A DNA stretch of 64,000 nt from Methanobacteriaceae archaeon. GTDB lineage: Archaea > Methanobacteriota > Methanobacteria > Methanobacteriales > Methanobacteriaceae. The DNA is taken from contig DAHVOW010000004.1 in assembly GCA_027318585.1 (NCBI GenBank), forward strand, positions 1 through 64,000, in the 5' to 3' direction. The translations under genes were made by a program, and so were the position numbers. Numbering within the stretch: the first letter of the stretch is position 1; each line of letters starts with the position of its first letter. This document shows, one piece after another, positions 17,870 through 31,029 of this stretch. Under the pieces are notes generated by a model, which was not told the DNA's origin, did not search any database, and was given only the letters and a program-made list of their open reading frames with translations.

Positions 17870-19084
17870 TTAAACTTGCAGGAAGTGGTAGGGGAGCACC
17901 ATGCATTTTTCTCCCGAGCCAACTCCTTCTAGATTTTCTTCCATAATTATGTAACAGTCAGATTCCACCATGGATCTTATGATTCCCGATCCTTTTATTT
18001 TCAATGGCCGTACTGCATCGCCCTCTTGGCGGGCTCTGATATAATCGGTTCGACCCAGGGTGGATGGAATCTTTCTTGCCGCCGTTTTGGTAATGAAGTT
18101 AAGTTCTCTCTCCAAGCCCTGCATCCTTAAAAGATTTTCCCGGACGAAAACATCGAATTGAACCATGGCCGCCACTGGAAAACCGGAAAGCATGAAAACC
18201 GGCTTATCTTCCACCACTGCAAAGGCAAATGGTTTTCCAGGCCTTAAAGTCACGCCATGGATTAGTACTTCACCCAGTTCATTGGCCACGTCCACCACCA
18301 CGTCTCCCTTACTGATGGCAGTTCCACCGGTGGTAATCAGACAATCATTGTTCTTAAGTAATCTTAAGAATTCTTCTCGCACCAGATCATGGTCGTCCAC
18401 ACAGTGAATCATATCCGGGACTCCCAGGGCACTTTCCACCAGGGATTTAACTGTGAAGTGATTGGAATTTATTATTTCCGCTCCTTCAAGTTGAGATTTA
18501 GGCATGACCAGCTCACTTCCGGTGACCATCACCCCCACCCGGGGTTTATTATACACTTCCACTTCACTGTAACCAGCAGAGGCTATAATGCCTATTTCGG
18601 CTGGATTAAGAACTCTTCCAGCCTTAAGAATTAAATCTCCGGTTATAAAATCTTCACCTGAAGGAGAAACATTTTCTCCTGGAATCACGGTTGTTCTCAC
18701 TTCCAGATGGTCTTGGTGGCTTTGGGTGTACTCTTCCATCACCACCGCATTTGCTCCGAAGGGTATGGGGGCGCCTGTTGCTATTTGTATGGCATTTCCT
18801 TTTTTAAGATCCATTTTTGATACTTTTCCAGCCCCAATACGATCAACAATCTTCAATTGGACCGGATTTTCTTCAGAATGTCCAAAGGTTTCCTCAGCCC
18901 TAACAGCGTATCCATCCATGGCTGATCTATCAAATGGTGGCGCATCTAAAAGGGAAACCACATTCTGGGCCAGTACGCGATGATGAGTCTGATCTAAATT
19001 GACTATTTCTGTTCCAGCAGTGTTTAAATTACTTCTGAGTATTTTTTCTGCTTTTTGCACTGGCATGAGCTCATATAAAAACAT
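17870..19084 (-). CDS. moeA: Molybdopterin molybdotransferase MoeA
   Basis: 404 residues. It inserts molybdate (or tungstate) into adenylated molybdopterin; methanogens need this for formylmethanofuran dehydrogenase and formate dehydrogenase. Visible signatures: DAPPFDRSAMDGYAVR near residue 50, IATGAPIPFGANAVV near 107, the MogA-like GD..GSE region PRVGVMVTGSELV, ITTGGTAISKGD, LRPGKPFAF and SGFPVAAMVQF. The C-terminal domain IV is present. Methanogens often have two moeA copies; the other is not here. The 395-bp spacer upstream carries a TATA element. Confidence 0.93.
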   Translation of the reverse strand: MFLYELMPVQKAEKILRSNLNTAGTEIVNLDQTHHRVLAQNVVSLLDAPPFDRSAMDGYAVRAEETFGHSEENPVQLKIVDRIGAGKVSKMDLKKGNAIQIATGAPIPFGANAVVMEEYTQSHQDHLEVRTTVIPGENVSPSGEDFITGDLILKAGRVLNPAEIGIIASAGYSEVEVYNKPRVGVMVTGSELVMPKSQLEGAEIINSNHFTVKSLVESALGVPDMIHCVDDHDLVREEFLRLLKNNDCLITTGGTAISKGDVVVDVANELGEVLIHGVTLRPGKPFAFAVVEDKPVFMLSGFPVAAMVQFDVFVRENLLRMQGLERELNFITKTAARKIPSTLGRTDYIRARQEGDAVRPLKIKGSGIIRSMVESDCYIIMEENLEGVGSGEKCMVLPYHFLQV

Positions 19085-19479
19085 TTAATCAACTCTTCTC
19101 CTATCTTTGTGATTCCAAATAGATGATAAGTTTAATTCCAACTAGTTTTGGGTACTCTCTCCTTTATAAGTTAATAGTAGAATAAGTATCGAGTCATAGT
19201 AGGTCTTTACAAATTGAACCAAATTTTCAATGGACTGCAACTATCATATAATAGAAATAACCTAACAATAAAGTGAGATTTTACTATTAATGACTGGTTT
19301 AACAAAGCGATCCTGAAAATATTCCGCAGCATGGACCAAATTCAAAATAAATATCCCACACCAACAATCACTACGTAATCAACTTAATCTACCTTTCAAT
19401 AATGTCCTCTGTAGTTAGGTGGCAATGGTAATATATCTTAAAAAAATTTAAAATCATTACAAAACATAGAAAAAGACGC
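19085..19479. other. 395-bp spacer between moeA and cadD-like gene
   Basis: AT-rich divergent spacer with no convincing gene. It contains a TTATAAA TATA box for moeA on the minus strand (19163-19169, predicted start near 19140) and TAATATATC around 19429-19437 for the plus-strand gene (predicted start near 19456). I see no repeat, tRNA or strong hairpin in the middle 200 bp. Confidence 0.5.
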
Positions 19480-20097
19480 ATGGAAAGCTTAATACTATTA
19501 ACCATATCTGCATCAGCCTTCATAGCCACCAATTTAGATGATCTATTCCTTCTCGTGGTCTTCTTCAGTAGTAAGAACTTCTCAAACAATGCGGTGGTTG
19601 TGGGCCAGTACCTGGGATTTTGCACACTAATATTGGTCAGTATAATGGCTTCCTTGGTGAACTTGATCCTTCCATCAGATTTAATAAGTCTCTTGGGGTT
19701 CTTACCCCTACTAATTGGCATTAAAAATTTAGTGGAGATAACAAATAACCATGAAAACAACTTTAAACAAATTAAAAACTTAAATGATGAAAAAAAAAGA
19801 CGATATCCTGCCATTAATGTGGCAATGGTTACATTAGCCAACGGAGGCGACAATCTGGGGGTGTACATTCCCCTGATGGCCAGTGTAAATGCTGGAGATA
19901 TGTTGGTCATTACACTGGTATTTTTAATTTTAACTGGAATTTGGTGCCTCTTAAGTTATAAGCTGGTTTACAACAGAATTATTGGACAGAAAATTCTTAA
20001 CTACGGGCACCTGATTCTCCCCTTTGTACTTATAGGTATTGGAATAATAATCCTAGTTAGAGGGGGAGCAATTTCACTTTTAGCTAACACCTTTTAA
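19480..20097 (+). CDS. CadD-family cadmium resistance transporter-like membrane protein
   Basis: 205 residues with about five or six membrane helices. The N-terminal SASAFIATNLDDLFLLVVFF and central VTLANGGDNLGVYIPLMAS are the paired motifs of CadD/LysE-type proteins; the repeated acidic NLDD and GGDN suggest cation coordination inside the membrane. CadD exports Cd2+ in staphylococci; in archaea the substrate is untested. A positively charged loop (residues ~87-108) separates the two halves. It is preceded by its own promoter and followed by the ABC exporter genes 45 bp later. Confidence 0.8.
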   Translation: MESLILLTISASAFIATNLDDLFLLVVFFSSKNFSNNAVVVGQYLGFCTLILVSIMASLVNLILPSDLISLLGFLPLLIGIKNLVEITNNHENNFKQIKNLNDEKKRRYPAINVAMVTLANGGDNLGVYIPLMASVNAGDMLVITLVFLILTGIWCLLSYKLVYNRIIGQKILNYGHLILPFVLIGIGIIILVRGGAISLLANTF

Positions 20098-20142
20098 GCC
20101 CGAAAAATAGTATATTTAAACATCTATTGGATGTGATAAATA

Positions 20143-21075
20143 GTGTCTTCATCCCCAAACATGATCAACATCGATGGTCTTTCAAAGTCCTTTGGAAGCA
20201 TTAAAGCCCTGGATAACCTCAACTTAAACGTTAAAAAGGGGGAATTATTGGGAATTATTGGTCCCAATGGGGCTGGTAAGACCACTGCCATCCGTATTAT
20301 CTGCTGCATCCTGAAACCTGACCATGGTGATGTGATGGTGGATGGCTACAGCATCCATAAAGATCCCCTGAAGATCAAATCCATCATCGGTTACCTGCCG
20401 GAGGAACCGAATCTTTACGAGAGATTTAAGGCCCGGGACTTATTAAAATACTTTTCTGAACTATACGGAGTTCCCAGGGCAGATATTAATCCACGCATTG
20501 ATGAACTCCTGGAACTGGTGGGTATGACTCACCGGGCCGAGGATAGGATTAACACCTTCTCCAAGGGGCTTCGCCAGAGAATTGGAATAGCCAGGGCCCT
20601 GGTACACGATCCTAAGGTTATAATTTTCGATGAACCCACCATGGGCCTGGACCCCGCCACCAGCCAAACCATCCGACACTTCATAGACCAGCTTAAAGGT
20701 GATAAAACCATTATACTCTGCACTCATTACATGGATGAAGCTGACCAGCTATGCGACCGGGTGGCTATTCTGAATCATGGAAGAATTAGAGATATGGGGA
20801 CGCCCCATGACCTTAAATCCAAGGTTCATGCCGATATCATCCTCACTTTGAGGGTTAAAAATCCACTCCCATCGGATCAGGAAGCCATATCTGGATTAAC
20901 ATCGGTGGAAGCCATAGAAATAGGCGGAGATAAGTATATCATATCTTTAAACTCCCGAAAAGAGATATCTAAGATAATAGACGTGCTGGGTAGCAGGGTA
21001 TTGGCTGTTAACACCAAAGAACCCAAATTGGAGGACGTTTTCATAAGTACTCTGGAAAATAGGGGCATGCGATGA
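20143..21075 (+). CDS. ABC transporter ATP-binding protein (NatA-like)
   Basis: 310 residues from GTG 20143 (ATG 20161 is an alternative that would begin MINIDGLSK). Walker A GPNGAGKTT at residues 40-48, signature FSKGLRQRIGIARAL near 139, Walker B VIIFDEPTMGLDPA, H-loop LCTHYMDEAD. The C-terminal ~80 residues form the extra domain of NatA/CcmA-type exporters. It powers the two ABC-2 permeases that follow; its last 4 bp overlap the first permease start. Substrate unknown: candidates are Na+, a lipid or a small peptide. Confidence 0.9.
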   Translation: MSSSPNMINIDGLSKSFGSIKALDNLNLNVKKGELLGIIGPNGAGKTTAIRIICCILKPDHGDVMVDGYSIHKDPLKIKSIIGYLPEEPNLYERFKARDLLKYFSELYGVPRADINPRIDELLELVGMTHRAEDRINTFSKGLRQRIGIARALVHDPKVIIFDEPTMGLDPATSQTIRHFIDQLKGDKTIILCTHYMDEADQLCDRVAILNHGRIRDMGTPHDLKSKVHADIILTLRVKNPLPSDQEAISGLTSVEAIEIGGDKYIISLNSRKEISKIIDVLGSRVLAVNTKEPKLEDVFISTLENRGMR

Positions 21076-22271
21076 ATTTCATAACCATAACGCGTTGGGA
21101 ATTTAAAAACACCATCCAAAGCCGAAAATTTCTCCTAATATTCTTTCTACAGATATCAGTCCTGTTCTTAATGCTCATGGTCTTCAATTCCTTTGCTCAG
21201 AATATGGAAAATAATGAGGCTTTATCAATCACTCCCTCCCTCTCCGGCTTCGCCACCCTGGATGTAAATGATCAGGGGGCTCTGTTTTCAAAGCGTTTAA
21301 ACTCAGAAGTTCTTAATATTGAGAACTCCACCTATCAGCAGGCTTGGAACCGTTTAGCGCGAGGTCTTACCACTGGATTTTACTCCGTCCCACCGGAATC
21401 GGTAGAACTAGTCCAAAATGGAGATCAGGTGGAAACCGTGCTCTATTTGGACTACCGTGATCCTAAAAGGAGCGTGGTGCAAGAAGAGGTGAACTCCACC
21501 ACCCGGGCATTATCATCCGCTCTTACCACTTCCTATCTGGAGTCTTCAAGACCTCAAAATGCCACCAAACCTCCGGGAGTAACTCAGACAACCTCAGGAG
21601 AGTCAGTACCTCTGCAGATAATCAGAAAGGTGATGCTGGCCGTTCTTCTCTTTTTACCATTGTTCCTGTTTGGAAACCTCATCATCGACAGTCTGGTTGG
21701 AGAAAAAGAGCGTAAAACCGGAGAAATATTGGTTGCTATGCCCCTAACGTCCGCCGACATAATTATTGGCAAGAGCCTGGCCGTGGTGATGATCATGGCT
21801 CTACAAGTAGGTATGTGGATGTTAATCCTTTTGGCAGCAGGTTTTTCGTTAAAAAATCCTGGATTCGTATATTTAATGGTGGTACTAACGGCCATACCTC
21901 TGGTGGGGCTGACTACCATCATCGCGGCCTACTCCAAAAACTACAAGGAAGCCGGTATTGGGCTCACCTTTGCCTATGTTATTATATCCGGAATTCTAAT
22001 CATACCCCTTTTAGGGTACATATCCCGCCAGTCATTCGGGGCCAATGTATCCCCCATGACCCTGGTCATGCGAATATTTTCAGGAGAGATCATAGCCCCG
22101 GCAGAAATCCTCTTATCCTTGTCTTTCATCGTGGTGTTCAGTCTACTATCCTATGGAATTAGTGTGGCACTCTTTAGGCGGGACGATGTGGTCTTCGGAC
22201 CTAGACCGGGTATTTTAAGGATAATTCTGGATTTAATGGGTCTAAAAAGGCACAAAAATAGATCTAAATAG
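21072..22271 (+). CDS. ABC-2 type permease (NatB-like), first subunit
   Basis: 399 residues. One membrane helix near residues 18-40, a large extracytoplasmic domain (~45-185), then a cluster of five hydrophobic segments (~190-385). KERKTGEILVAMPLTSADIIIGK after the second helix is the typical cytoplasmic coupling motif of ABC-2 permeases. Start ATG overlaps the stop of the ATPase gene by 4 bp (ATGCGATGA), so translation is coupled. With the next gene it forms a probable heterodimeric exporter channel. Confidence 0.88.
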   Translation: MNFITITRWEFKNTIQSRKFLLIFFLQISVLFLMLMVFNSFAQNMENNEALSITPSLSGFATLDVNDQGALFSKRLNSEVLNIENSTYQQAWNRLARGLTTGFYSVPPESVELVQNGDQVETVLYLDYRDPKRSVVQEEVNSTTRALSSALTTSYLESSRPQNATKPPGVTQTTSGESVPLQIIRKVMLAVLLFLPLFLFGNLIIDSLVGEKERKTGEILVAMPLTSADIIIGKSLAVVMIMALQVGMWMLILLAAGFSLKNPGFVYLMVVLTAIPLVGLTTIIAAYSKNYKEAGIGLTFAYVIISGILIIPLLGYISRQSFGANVSPMTLVMRIFSGEIIAPAEILLSLSFIVVFSLLSYGISVALFRRDDVVFGPRPGILRIILDLMGLKRHKNRSK

Positions 22272-22295
22272 GATATCCTAATCAGGAGATAGTAA

Positions 22296-23429
22296 TTGAA
22301 CTTAACTGCCCTCATAAAAAAAGAAGCCCAGGACATTCTGGAAAACAAGATATTTTTACTGGTAGTCGTGGTACAATTATTTATAATACTGGGAACATTC
22401 GGTCTGGCTATATCAACTGCCATGGTTAATGACCCCGCGGTTATCGATAGTTACGGCGTTAATTCAGCCTTTAAAGTGGGATTATCCAAGGATCTAGAAC
22501 AATCCGCACTGGCCGATGATCTGGAATCTCAAAAACTGGAACTGGAATATTTCAACACCACCCAGGAGGCTAATAAATTTTTGGGAACCGAACTGGTGGC
22601 GGTCATTGGGATCTCCTCGCAGGGAGAAGTTCAGGTAGAACTTGACACTTCCAATGTATTTTATCCAGTGGCCTCCACCAAGATAAGTAAAGCGGTTGAT
22701 TCCTTCCAGCTGCAGAGAAGCCTTCAATCATCAGGATTAAATAGCGAACAGATAAATGCTATAAAAGAACCCGTAAAGCTCAAAATAGTCAAATTAGAAG
22801 AAGATAATGCAGTTAATATTGCAATGGACAGCTCCTACTTCGTAGAGGTGATGTACGGGTTTATAGTCCCTTTTATACTTCTTCTTCCATTTTTCCTGGC
22901 CAGTAACCTGGTAACGGACAGTATAGTTGGGGAGCGGGAAAGAAAAACCTTTGAAGTCCTGCTAATGACTCCACTATCAAGTAGTATGGTGGTTATTGGT
23001 AAAATAATTCCTGTTTTGAGTTTTTCTTTGATACAGAGTCTGGCCTGGATTTTGTTGTTGGATCTGTTACAAGTACCTATATTCAACACAGTACTGCTGA
23101 TGTTAATTCTTTTATCACTGGGTTTAGGGTTCATTGGGGTCGGAATACTTATTTCTATCCTGGTAGACAGTACTAAGGAGGCTAACTCGGCCATTACATT
23201 GGTCTTGGTCTTCGCCACATTCATCCTCTTCGTCCCCCTCTTCATAAAATCAGACATTTTCCAGGCACTTTTCAACTTCATACCCACAGTATTAATGGTT
23301 AAAATCGCATCCAGTCCTGCGATAAACCCAGAAATCTTGTTTTATCTACTCCCCACGATTTTAATATCTATTCTGATTTTCATGGTCACCGTCAGATCCT
23401 TCCGTCATGAACGGGCCATACGCCTGTAG
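22296..23429 (+). CDS. ABC-2 type permease (NatB-like), second subunit
   Basis: 377 residues from a TTG at 22296. Same layout as the preceding permease: N-terminal helix (residues ~20-42), extracytoplasmic domain to ~175, then membrane helices with the coupling motif [23 protein letters not shown]. Sequence divergence from the first permease is large outside these parts, so the two are old paralogues acting together. It ends the ATPase-permease-permease operon; the next gene is convergent. Confidence 0.88.
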   Translation: MNLTALIKKEAQDILENKIFLLVVVVQLFIILGTFGLAISTAMVNDPAVIDSYGVNSAFKVGLSKDLEQSALADDLESQKLELEYFNTTQEANKFLGTELVAVIGISSQGEVQVELDTSNVFYPVASTKISKAVDSFQLQRSLQSSGLNSEQINAIKEPVKLKIVKLEEDNAVNIAMDSSYFVEVMYGFIVPFILLLPFFLASNLVTDSIVGERERKTFEVLLMTPLSSSMVVIGKIIPVLSFSLIQSLAWILLLDLLQVPIFNTVLLMLILLSLGLGFIGVGILISILVDSTKEANSAITLVLVFATFILFVPLFIKSDIFQALFNFIPTVLMVKIASSPAINPEILFYLLPTILISILIFMVTVRSFRHERAIRL

Positions 23430-23487
23430 ATAATAAAGATGGGATTAAAAAAAATGGTAATCTGGATTTGGGGACCATAAATATCGG

Positions 23488-24048
23488 TTAAATATAATAA
23501 ATCAGCAGACTAATCACCAACCCCGCCACCAGGGGCGTGGTAAGGTTATCATCAATGGGACTGTAGGCTTCAGTCAATGCACCAGATAGAGCGCCTGTAA
23601 ATGCGGGTAATGGGGTTAGCTGGGTTAATGACGCTAAAAAACCAACCAAAAGGAAGGCTAAACTTCCTTCCAATGTTTTATTCTGTTGAAATGGTAGTTT
23701 AACTTTCCCCCATCTTTTACCCACCAGAGTGGAGGCTGAATCTCCGAAAAGAAGGATTAAAATAGCGGCGTTGGCCACCGCCAGGTTGGATTGAAATAGA
23801 AAGAGGGTGAGGATTATTCCCATGAAGAAGTAGATGGATCCCCTCTCATCATCGCTTCTTTTGCAGTATCGTAAAATTGGTGAAAAAAGGGGAAGGTAGA
23901 TGTAACGATCCCATCGAAATATCAGAACCAGAAACACCAAGAGTGCTAAGCAGATGATAATAAGGGCTTTTACTGGGATTAAGTAGCTTAAAACTACTAT
24001 GAAGACACCTGAGACATGAATCAGCTGTCTCAGGAGTTCTCTGTCCAT
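23488..24048 (-). CDS. SEC59/DGK1-like lipid (dolichol/phytol/diacylglycerol) kinase family membrane protein
   Basis: 186 residues from ATG 24048; a start at 24072 would overlap purL. About six membrane helices. The central [21 protein letters not shown], with KTLEGSLAF after it, is the CTP-dependent polyprenol/phytol/diacylglycerol kinase signature (DSAS...GKR...KT.EGS). In archaea it could phosphorylate dolichol or geranylgeraniol-type lipids for glycosylation or membrane lipid recycling. Last gene of the probable ileS-purL operon, ending the minus-strand run. Confidence 0.78.
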   Translation of the reverse strand: MDRELLRQLIHVSGVFIVVLSYLIPVKALIIICLALLVFLVLIFRWDRYIYLPLFSPILRYCKRSDDERGSIYFFMGIILTLFLFQSNLAVANAAILILLFGDSASTLVGKRWGKVKLPFQQNKTLEGSLAFLLVGFLASLTQLTPLPAFTGALSGALTEAYSPIDDNLTTPLVAGLVISLLIYYI

Positions 24049-24052
24049 AATA

Positions 24053-26224
<2,172 letters not shown>

Positions 26225-26236
26225 ACCCTCCTGTTT

Positions 26237-29200
26237 CTATTCAAGCTGTTTTATGCCCACGATAAGTTCATGATCCTCAATTTTCCAATCTTTAGTGTAA
26301 TCTCCATCCGGGGCCTGGAATAAAAGTTCCGTGGCACGGACTTCATGAGAAATAAAATCCAGGAATGGTTTAACGAGGTTATAAAATTCTGCGCTGCAGT
26401 CCACGGACACCTGGATATGGGCCTCCACTTCTAGGTCTAGATCCTTCCTCATATCCTGTATCCTCCGCACCAATTCCCGGCTCATGGCCTCCGACAATAT
26501 TTCTGGGGTGATTTGCGTATCCACAAAAACATTACCCCCCGGAAACTCGGAATTCGTGACGTTATCCGGTAGTTCGGTTTCCATAGTCACATCTCCAGGC
26601 CCTAACTCCACGGTCGAACCGTCCAGGTCTATCATGAATACTCCATCCGCTTCCATTTTGTCAATTAATTTTTTACCGTCTATTTCAGCCAGTTTTGCCG
26701 CCACCTTGGGAACATCTTTTCGAAGACGCGGTCCCAGGGTCTTCATGTTCGGTGTGGCAATTATTTTAAGATCCTGGAACTCCTGGGAGGGAGTAATTTT
26801 CTTGGTGTTGGCCTGCTCCAGCAGCACGGACTCCAGATTCTGGGCTGCTTCCAAGACCTTTTGATCTTCGGACACAATCACAATCTCCTGCACTGGCCAG
26901 CGAAGCTTGTAACGAGCAGTATCCCGGGCCCTGGCGCAAGCCTCAATTATATGCCGTACAACGTCCATATCGGCCTCCAAATCATGGTCAACTAAAGTTT
27001 CATCGACTTCCCAGTCTAATAGATGCACACTCTCAGGAAGATCAGTTTCCAAGCATCGAATCAGATGCTGATAGATATCTTCACATAGGTGTGGTGCTAT
27101 GGGAGCCATCAGGGTTACTACTTGCTTAAGTGTGAGGTAAAGGGTTTGGTAGGCGCCAAGTTTATCCGGATCATCCTTTTCAATCCAGGTCCGGCCCCGA
27201 ATAAGACGAACATACCAGCGACTCAAATCCTCCAGAATGAAGTCCTGCAGGCTGCGAGCAGCCCGATGAAGATGCAGAGCTTCAATGGCCTCTGTTACTT
27301 CCTGACTCACCGACTGTACCCGGGAGGTTATCCAACGATCTTCGTCACGTAGTTTAACATCTTCTGGGTTGTATCTTTTGGGTTGGAAGTCATCCAGGCC
27401 CATGTAGGTGGAAGCAAAGACGTAAACATTCCATAGGATGTTGAACATCTTATTGATGTTTTTAATCTCCTCCCAGTTGAACTTCAGGTCTTCCCAGGGT
27501 TTGTTGGCCCAGAGCAAATAGAAACGCAGTACATCAGCCCCATACTTAGCCACTACTTCATCGGGCTCCACCACGTTACCCAGGGACTTGCTCATCTTTT
27601 TACCCTCCTCGTCCAAAGTGAAACCATGCATTAAGACCTTTCGATAGGGTACACTGTCCAGGGCTATTACTCCACAACCTAACTGGGAGTAGAACCATCC
27701 CCGAGTCTGGTCATGACCTTCAGTGATGAAATCATAGGGGTACCACTGCTCAAATAACTCCTGTTCCTGGGGGTAATAAAGAGCAGCCCATCCGGCCACT
27801 CCAGAGTCTATCCAGACATCCAGGACATCGGGGGTACGCTGCATCTGACCTCCGCACTGACAGGGTATGTTCACTTGGTCTACGTAGGGCCGGTGTAGTA
27901 CATCTCCCTCCAGCTTCTCATGGGATAGGTGGGCAAGTTCCTCCAGGGATCCCACCACGGTCATTTCTCCGCAGTCACTGCAAGTCCATATGGGTATGGG
28001 TATTCCCCAGTATCGCTGACGGCTAATGGTCCAGTCACGGGCGTTCTCTATCCAGTTCCGGAATCGGCTCTCACCAGCCCAGGAGGGAACCCACTCCACT
28101 TTATCTAGTTCACTGAGGAGTTGGTCCTTGATCTGGGTGATCTTCAAAAACCACTGTTCGGTGGCCAGGTAGATGATTGGTGTTTTACACCTCCAGCAGA
28201 ATCCATAACGGTGTTGAATTATTCCTTCTTTAAAGAGCCGACCGTGAATTTCCAAGTCCGCGATTATGTATGGATCGGCTTCTTTAACAAACTGACCCTG
28301 ATATTTACCAGCTTCTTGTTTGAATAACCCTGCCTCGTCAACGGGGCAAAATATGGGGATCCCATAAGCTTTACCAATTTCAAAGTCGTCTGGGCCATGT
28401 CCCGGAGCAGTATGCACACAACCGGTACCTTCAGTCAGGGTAACGTGTTCCCCGGGGAGTATTTTATGCTTAAAATCGTTTTGTACAGGTATTTCCTGGG
28501 TTAGGGGGTGCTGATATTCCAGGCCCTCTAATTGAGATCCTTTAACCACTTTAAGAATTTCGTAGTCTTTCTCTCCAAATATGGAGTCGACCAGAGCCTC
28601 TGCCAGCAGATAAGTTTCCTCACCATCCCTGACGTAGGCGTAATCATAATCGGGGTGAACACAAATGGCCATATTGGCGGGGAGGGTCCATGGGGTTGTG
28701 GTCCAAACTAATACGGATGTATTTCCGGATAATTCAGGTTCAGATACGCTCAGGGGAAATTTAACGTAGATGGAAGGGTCTTCTTTGTTTTCGTAATCAA
28801 TTTCGGCCATGGCTAGGGCGGTTTCACAGCGCGGACACCAGGTAATGACCCGCAGATCCTGTACCAGCAGATCCTTTTCATGGGCTCTTTTCAGGGTCCA
28901 CCAGCAGGATTCCATGTATTTTGGGTCGAAAGTGACGTAGGGTTGGTCCCAATCCATCCAAACCCCCAGCAATTTGAATTGCTGAGTCATGACGGCCTGA
29001 TTTTCTATGGCGAATTCCTGACACTTCTTAATGAAGTTTTCGATGCCAATCTTAGTTTCGATCTCTTTTTTACTCTTAAGTCCTAAGAGACCCTCTACTT
29101 TATGTTCAATGGGGAGGCCATGGGTGTCCCATCCGGCCTGTCTACGGACGTTAAACCCGGCCATTGTCTTGTAACGAAGATAAGTGTCTTTAATAATCTT

Positions 29201-29386
29201 ATTCCAGGCAGTTCCAAGATGTATCCGGCCACTGCAGTAAGGTGGGCCGTCCAGGAATGAAAATCGGGGTCCATCCTCCCGATTTTTCTGGCTCATCTGG
29301 TAGGTTTTTCTACTTTCCCAGAACTCCTGAGCTCTTTTTTCTATGATTAATGGATTATACGAACGCTGAGCTTCCTCTATCACCAT
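26237..29386 (-). CDS. ileS: Isoleucyl-tRNA synthetase, archaeal/eukaryotic type
   Basis: 1049 residues from ATG 29386, chosen because GAGGAG lies just before it; the upstream ATG 29401 would include that site inside the gene. Class I signatures: [12 protein letters not shown] (HIGH box) near residue 50 and KKMSKS near residue 597. The editing domain [11 protein letters not shown] with [12 protein letters not shown] follows the Rossmann part; the zinc-binding cysteines WCPRC, CSDCG and CQCGG are visible; the long C-terminal extension is typical of this type. It heads the ileS-purL-lipid kinase operon with a TATA box at 29447. Confidence 0.97.
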   Translation of the reverse strand: MVIEEAQRSYNPLIIEKRAQEFWESRKTYQMSQKNREDGPRFSFLDGPPYCSGRIHLGTAWNKIIKDTYLRYKTMAGFNVRRQAGWDTHGLPIEHKVEGLLGLKSKKEIETKIGIENFIKKCQEFAIENQAVMTQQFKLLGVWMDWDQPYVTFDPKYMESCWWTLKRAHEKDLLVQDLRVITWCPRCETALAMAEIDYENKEDPSIYVKFPLSVSEPELSGNTSVLVWTTTPWTLPANMAICVHPDYDYAYVRDGEETYLLAEALVDSIFGEKDYEILKVVKGSQLEGLEYQHPLTQEIPVQNDFKHKILPGEHVTLTEGTGCVHTAPGHGPDDFEIGKAYGIPIFCPVDEAGLFKQEAGKYQGQFVKEADPYIIADLEIHGRLFKEGIIQHRYGFCWRCKTPIIYLATEQWFLKITQIKDQLLSELDKVEWVPSWAGESRFRNWIENARDWTISRQRYWGIPIPIWTCSDCGEMTVVGSLEELAHLSHEKLEGDVLHRPYVDQVNIPCQCGGQMQRTPDVLDVWIDSGVAGWAALYYPQEQELFEQWYPYDFITEGHDQTRGWFYSQLGCGVIALDSVPYRKVLMHGFTLDEEGKKMSKSLGNVVEPDEVVAKYGADVLRFYLLWANKPWEDLKFNWEEIKNINKMFNILWNVYVFASTYMGLDDFQPKRYNPEDVKLRDEDRWITSRVQSVSQEVTEAIEALHLHRAARSLQDFILEDLSRWYVRLIRGRTWIEKDDPDKLGAYQTLYLTLKQVVTLMAPIAPHLCEDIYQHLIRCLETDLPESVHLLDWEVDETLVDHDLEADMDVVRHIIEACARARDTARYKLRWPVQEIVIVSEDQKVLEAAQNLESVLLEQANTKKITPSQEFQDLKIIATPNMKTLGPRLRKDVPKVAAKLAEIDGKKLIDKMEADGVFMIDLDGSTVELGPGDVTMETELPDNVTNSEFPGGNVFVDTQITPEILSEAMSRELVRRIQDMRKDLDLEVEAHIQVSVDCSAEFYNLVKPFLDFISHEVRATELLFQAPDGDYTKDWKIEDHELIVGIKQLE

Positions 29387-29446
29387 GATAATTCTCCTCA
29401 TTAATGATCTTGGCTGATTTATTCATTACTAGCTTTGTCCTCGCCC

Positions 29447-29456
29447 TTTTATATAA
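29447..29456 (-). promoter_or_regulatory. TATA box of the ileS operon
   Basis: On the minus strand TTATATAAAA (29447-29456), about 60 bp before the ileS ATG; the predicted start near 29425 gives a ~40-nt leader. Confidence 0.5.
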
Positions 29457-29544
29457 TTTCATCGAAGCTAGCTAATGACAGAGACCGTAAAATAAAAAAA
29501 AATTAGAGACTTTAAAAATAGTAAATTGAGATTTAAGAACCTCA

Positions 29545-30750
29545 TCAGAAGGTTCTTATTTTTCCCTTAATTAACAACTCAGTTATGCCGCTGATATCGG
29601 ATAGACAAGAGTCCATAACACTATTAACTTCCTTCTTAACCGCATCCATCTGGTGCATATCCTCCAGGATTAACTGGGCACTAGCAGCTTTGGGCTGGTC
29701 AATAGGGGAGCCTATTTGGCTCAAAATCATTATATGAACTTGTTTTACTCCATCAACTTCATTAACTATGTTGTTGGCCATTTGATTAGATAAAAGGTTG
29801 TATATTTTCCCCACATGGTTTATGGGATTCTTACCAGAAGTAGCCTCCATGGACATGGGCCGATTAGGCGTAATGAGTCCATTAGCCCGGTTCCCACGCC
29901 CCACAGAACCATCATCCCCCATCTCTGCGGAGGTACCAGTGACGGTTAGATAATAACCCTTTTCCGTCCGGCTGGTGGGGTCGTCTCCAGTGTTTACGAA
30001 GGTTTCCACTTCGCGATTGGTATATTTCTGGGCCAGTTGGGTCACGGTGTCCCTAACCATTTCCTTGGCCTCCTGATATTCTTCCACTCCTCCGGTGTAC
30101 TTGGATATCATGGCCACCGCCACGGTAAGTGTGATCTTATCCTTTTCCCGGAGTCCCATGACCTTTATATCTTCTCCAATCTGGGGATTCTTTTTCTTAA
30201 AGTCACGGGAATTCAGAAGTTCTTCACAGGCCATTACTATTTGCTCGGTTTCAGAGAAAGGGGCGTAACCTACTCCGAACGAGGTGTCATTGGCTGAGGG
30301 CATTCCTTCACGAGCAAAAACGTCCACCAGGTCGCCGGAACCATGGCCAATCTTGCACTCCACCACGGTGCAGGTCTCCACATCCAGGTTTATTAGAGCT
30401 TCATTAAGGTAATCTTTGGCAGCACCGATTGCGATGCGGTCCACTCCAATCTTACGACCATCATATTCTGGAACTCCACGACCAGTAAGGAGGATATCCA
30501 TGGGCTTTATGATATCTCCACCTCCAAACTCGGGGTATGATTCTCCAGCAGTGATCTGTACTTCGTCGGTGTTATGGTGCAGAACTCCACCAAAATAATC
30601 TAAATAAGCGTTACAAAGAGCCCTACTCACTGATTCAGCTATTCCATCACTTATGCTGTCGGGATGACCGGTACCCTTCCTTTCCACGATCTCGATTTCC
30701 TGTTCCTCAATAGGCTTCTGAATGAGCTTCTCAACTATGATATTGCGCAT
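29545..30750 (-). CDS. mat: Archaeal S-adenosylmethionine synthetase (MAT)
   Basis: 401 residues, the archaeal MAT family, which is unrelated in sequence length and order to bacterial MetK except for key motifs. It makes SAM from methionine and ATP. Visible: [16 protein letters not shown] near residue 24, [30 protein letters not shown], and [18 protein letters not shown] followed by [14 protein letters not shown]. The start at ATG 30750 has GGAGGATTG upstream. The ~100-nt leader holds nested inverted repeats (separate entry). The gene ends before an AT-rich spacer carrying the ileS promoter. Confidence 0.96.
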   Translation of the reverse strand: MRNIIVEKLIQKPIEEQEIEIVERKGTGHPDSISDGIAESVSRALCNAYLDYFGGVLHHNTDEVQITAGESYPEFGGGDIIKPMDILLTGRGVPEYDGRKIGVDRIAIGAAKDYLNEALINLDVETCTVVECKIGHGSGDLVDVFAREGMPSANDTSFGVGYAPFSETEQIVMACEELLNSRDFKKKNPQIGEDIKVMGLREKDKITLTVAVAMISKYTGGVEEYQEAKEMVRDTVTQLAQKYTNREVETFVNTGDDPTSRTEKGYYLTVTGTSAEMGDDGSVGRGNRANGLITPNRPMSMEATSGKNPINHVGKIYNLLSNQMANNIVNEVDGVKQVHIMILSQIGSPIDQPKAASAQLILEDMHQMDAVKKEVNSVMDSCLSDISGITELLIKGKIRTF

Positions 30751-30764
30751 TAGTACAATCCTCC

Positions 30765-30892
30765 AACCCTAGGTAATGATTAGGTTAAAACCATATCCAT
30801 GAGTCATAGTTTCAAAAAAAGCGGTTTGAAACGTTCAAAACACTACTCATGAAACTTTTCCTTTATGCCATTTGAGTTGGATTATATAAAAA
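30765..30892 (-). promoter_or_regulatory. Structured leader of the SAM synthetase gene
   Basis: On the minus strand a TATATAA box (30885-30892) would start transcription near 30862. The leader can pair CATGAGT with ACTCATG (30845-30851 with 30798-30804) and, inside it, TTTGAAAC/GTTTCAAA (30825-30832 with 30809-30816). A second stem (30781-30786 with 30765-30771) lies just before the GGAGG site. An alternative TTTGAA-ACG-TTCAAA pairing (30825-30839) competes with the inner stem. Confidence 0.5.
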
Positions 30893-31029
30893 ATGATCGA
30901 TTATTTCCTTTCGGTTTGAAATAAAAAGAGGGTAGATTTAAGAATACATAAAACTCTTATTATGGATTTGTAGTTAATAAAAAAGTTTAACAACTTTCAG
31001 CTAATACAATATTATCTGGAGGATGAAAG

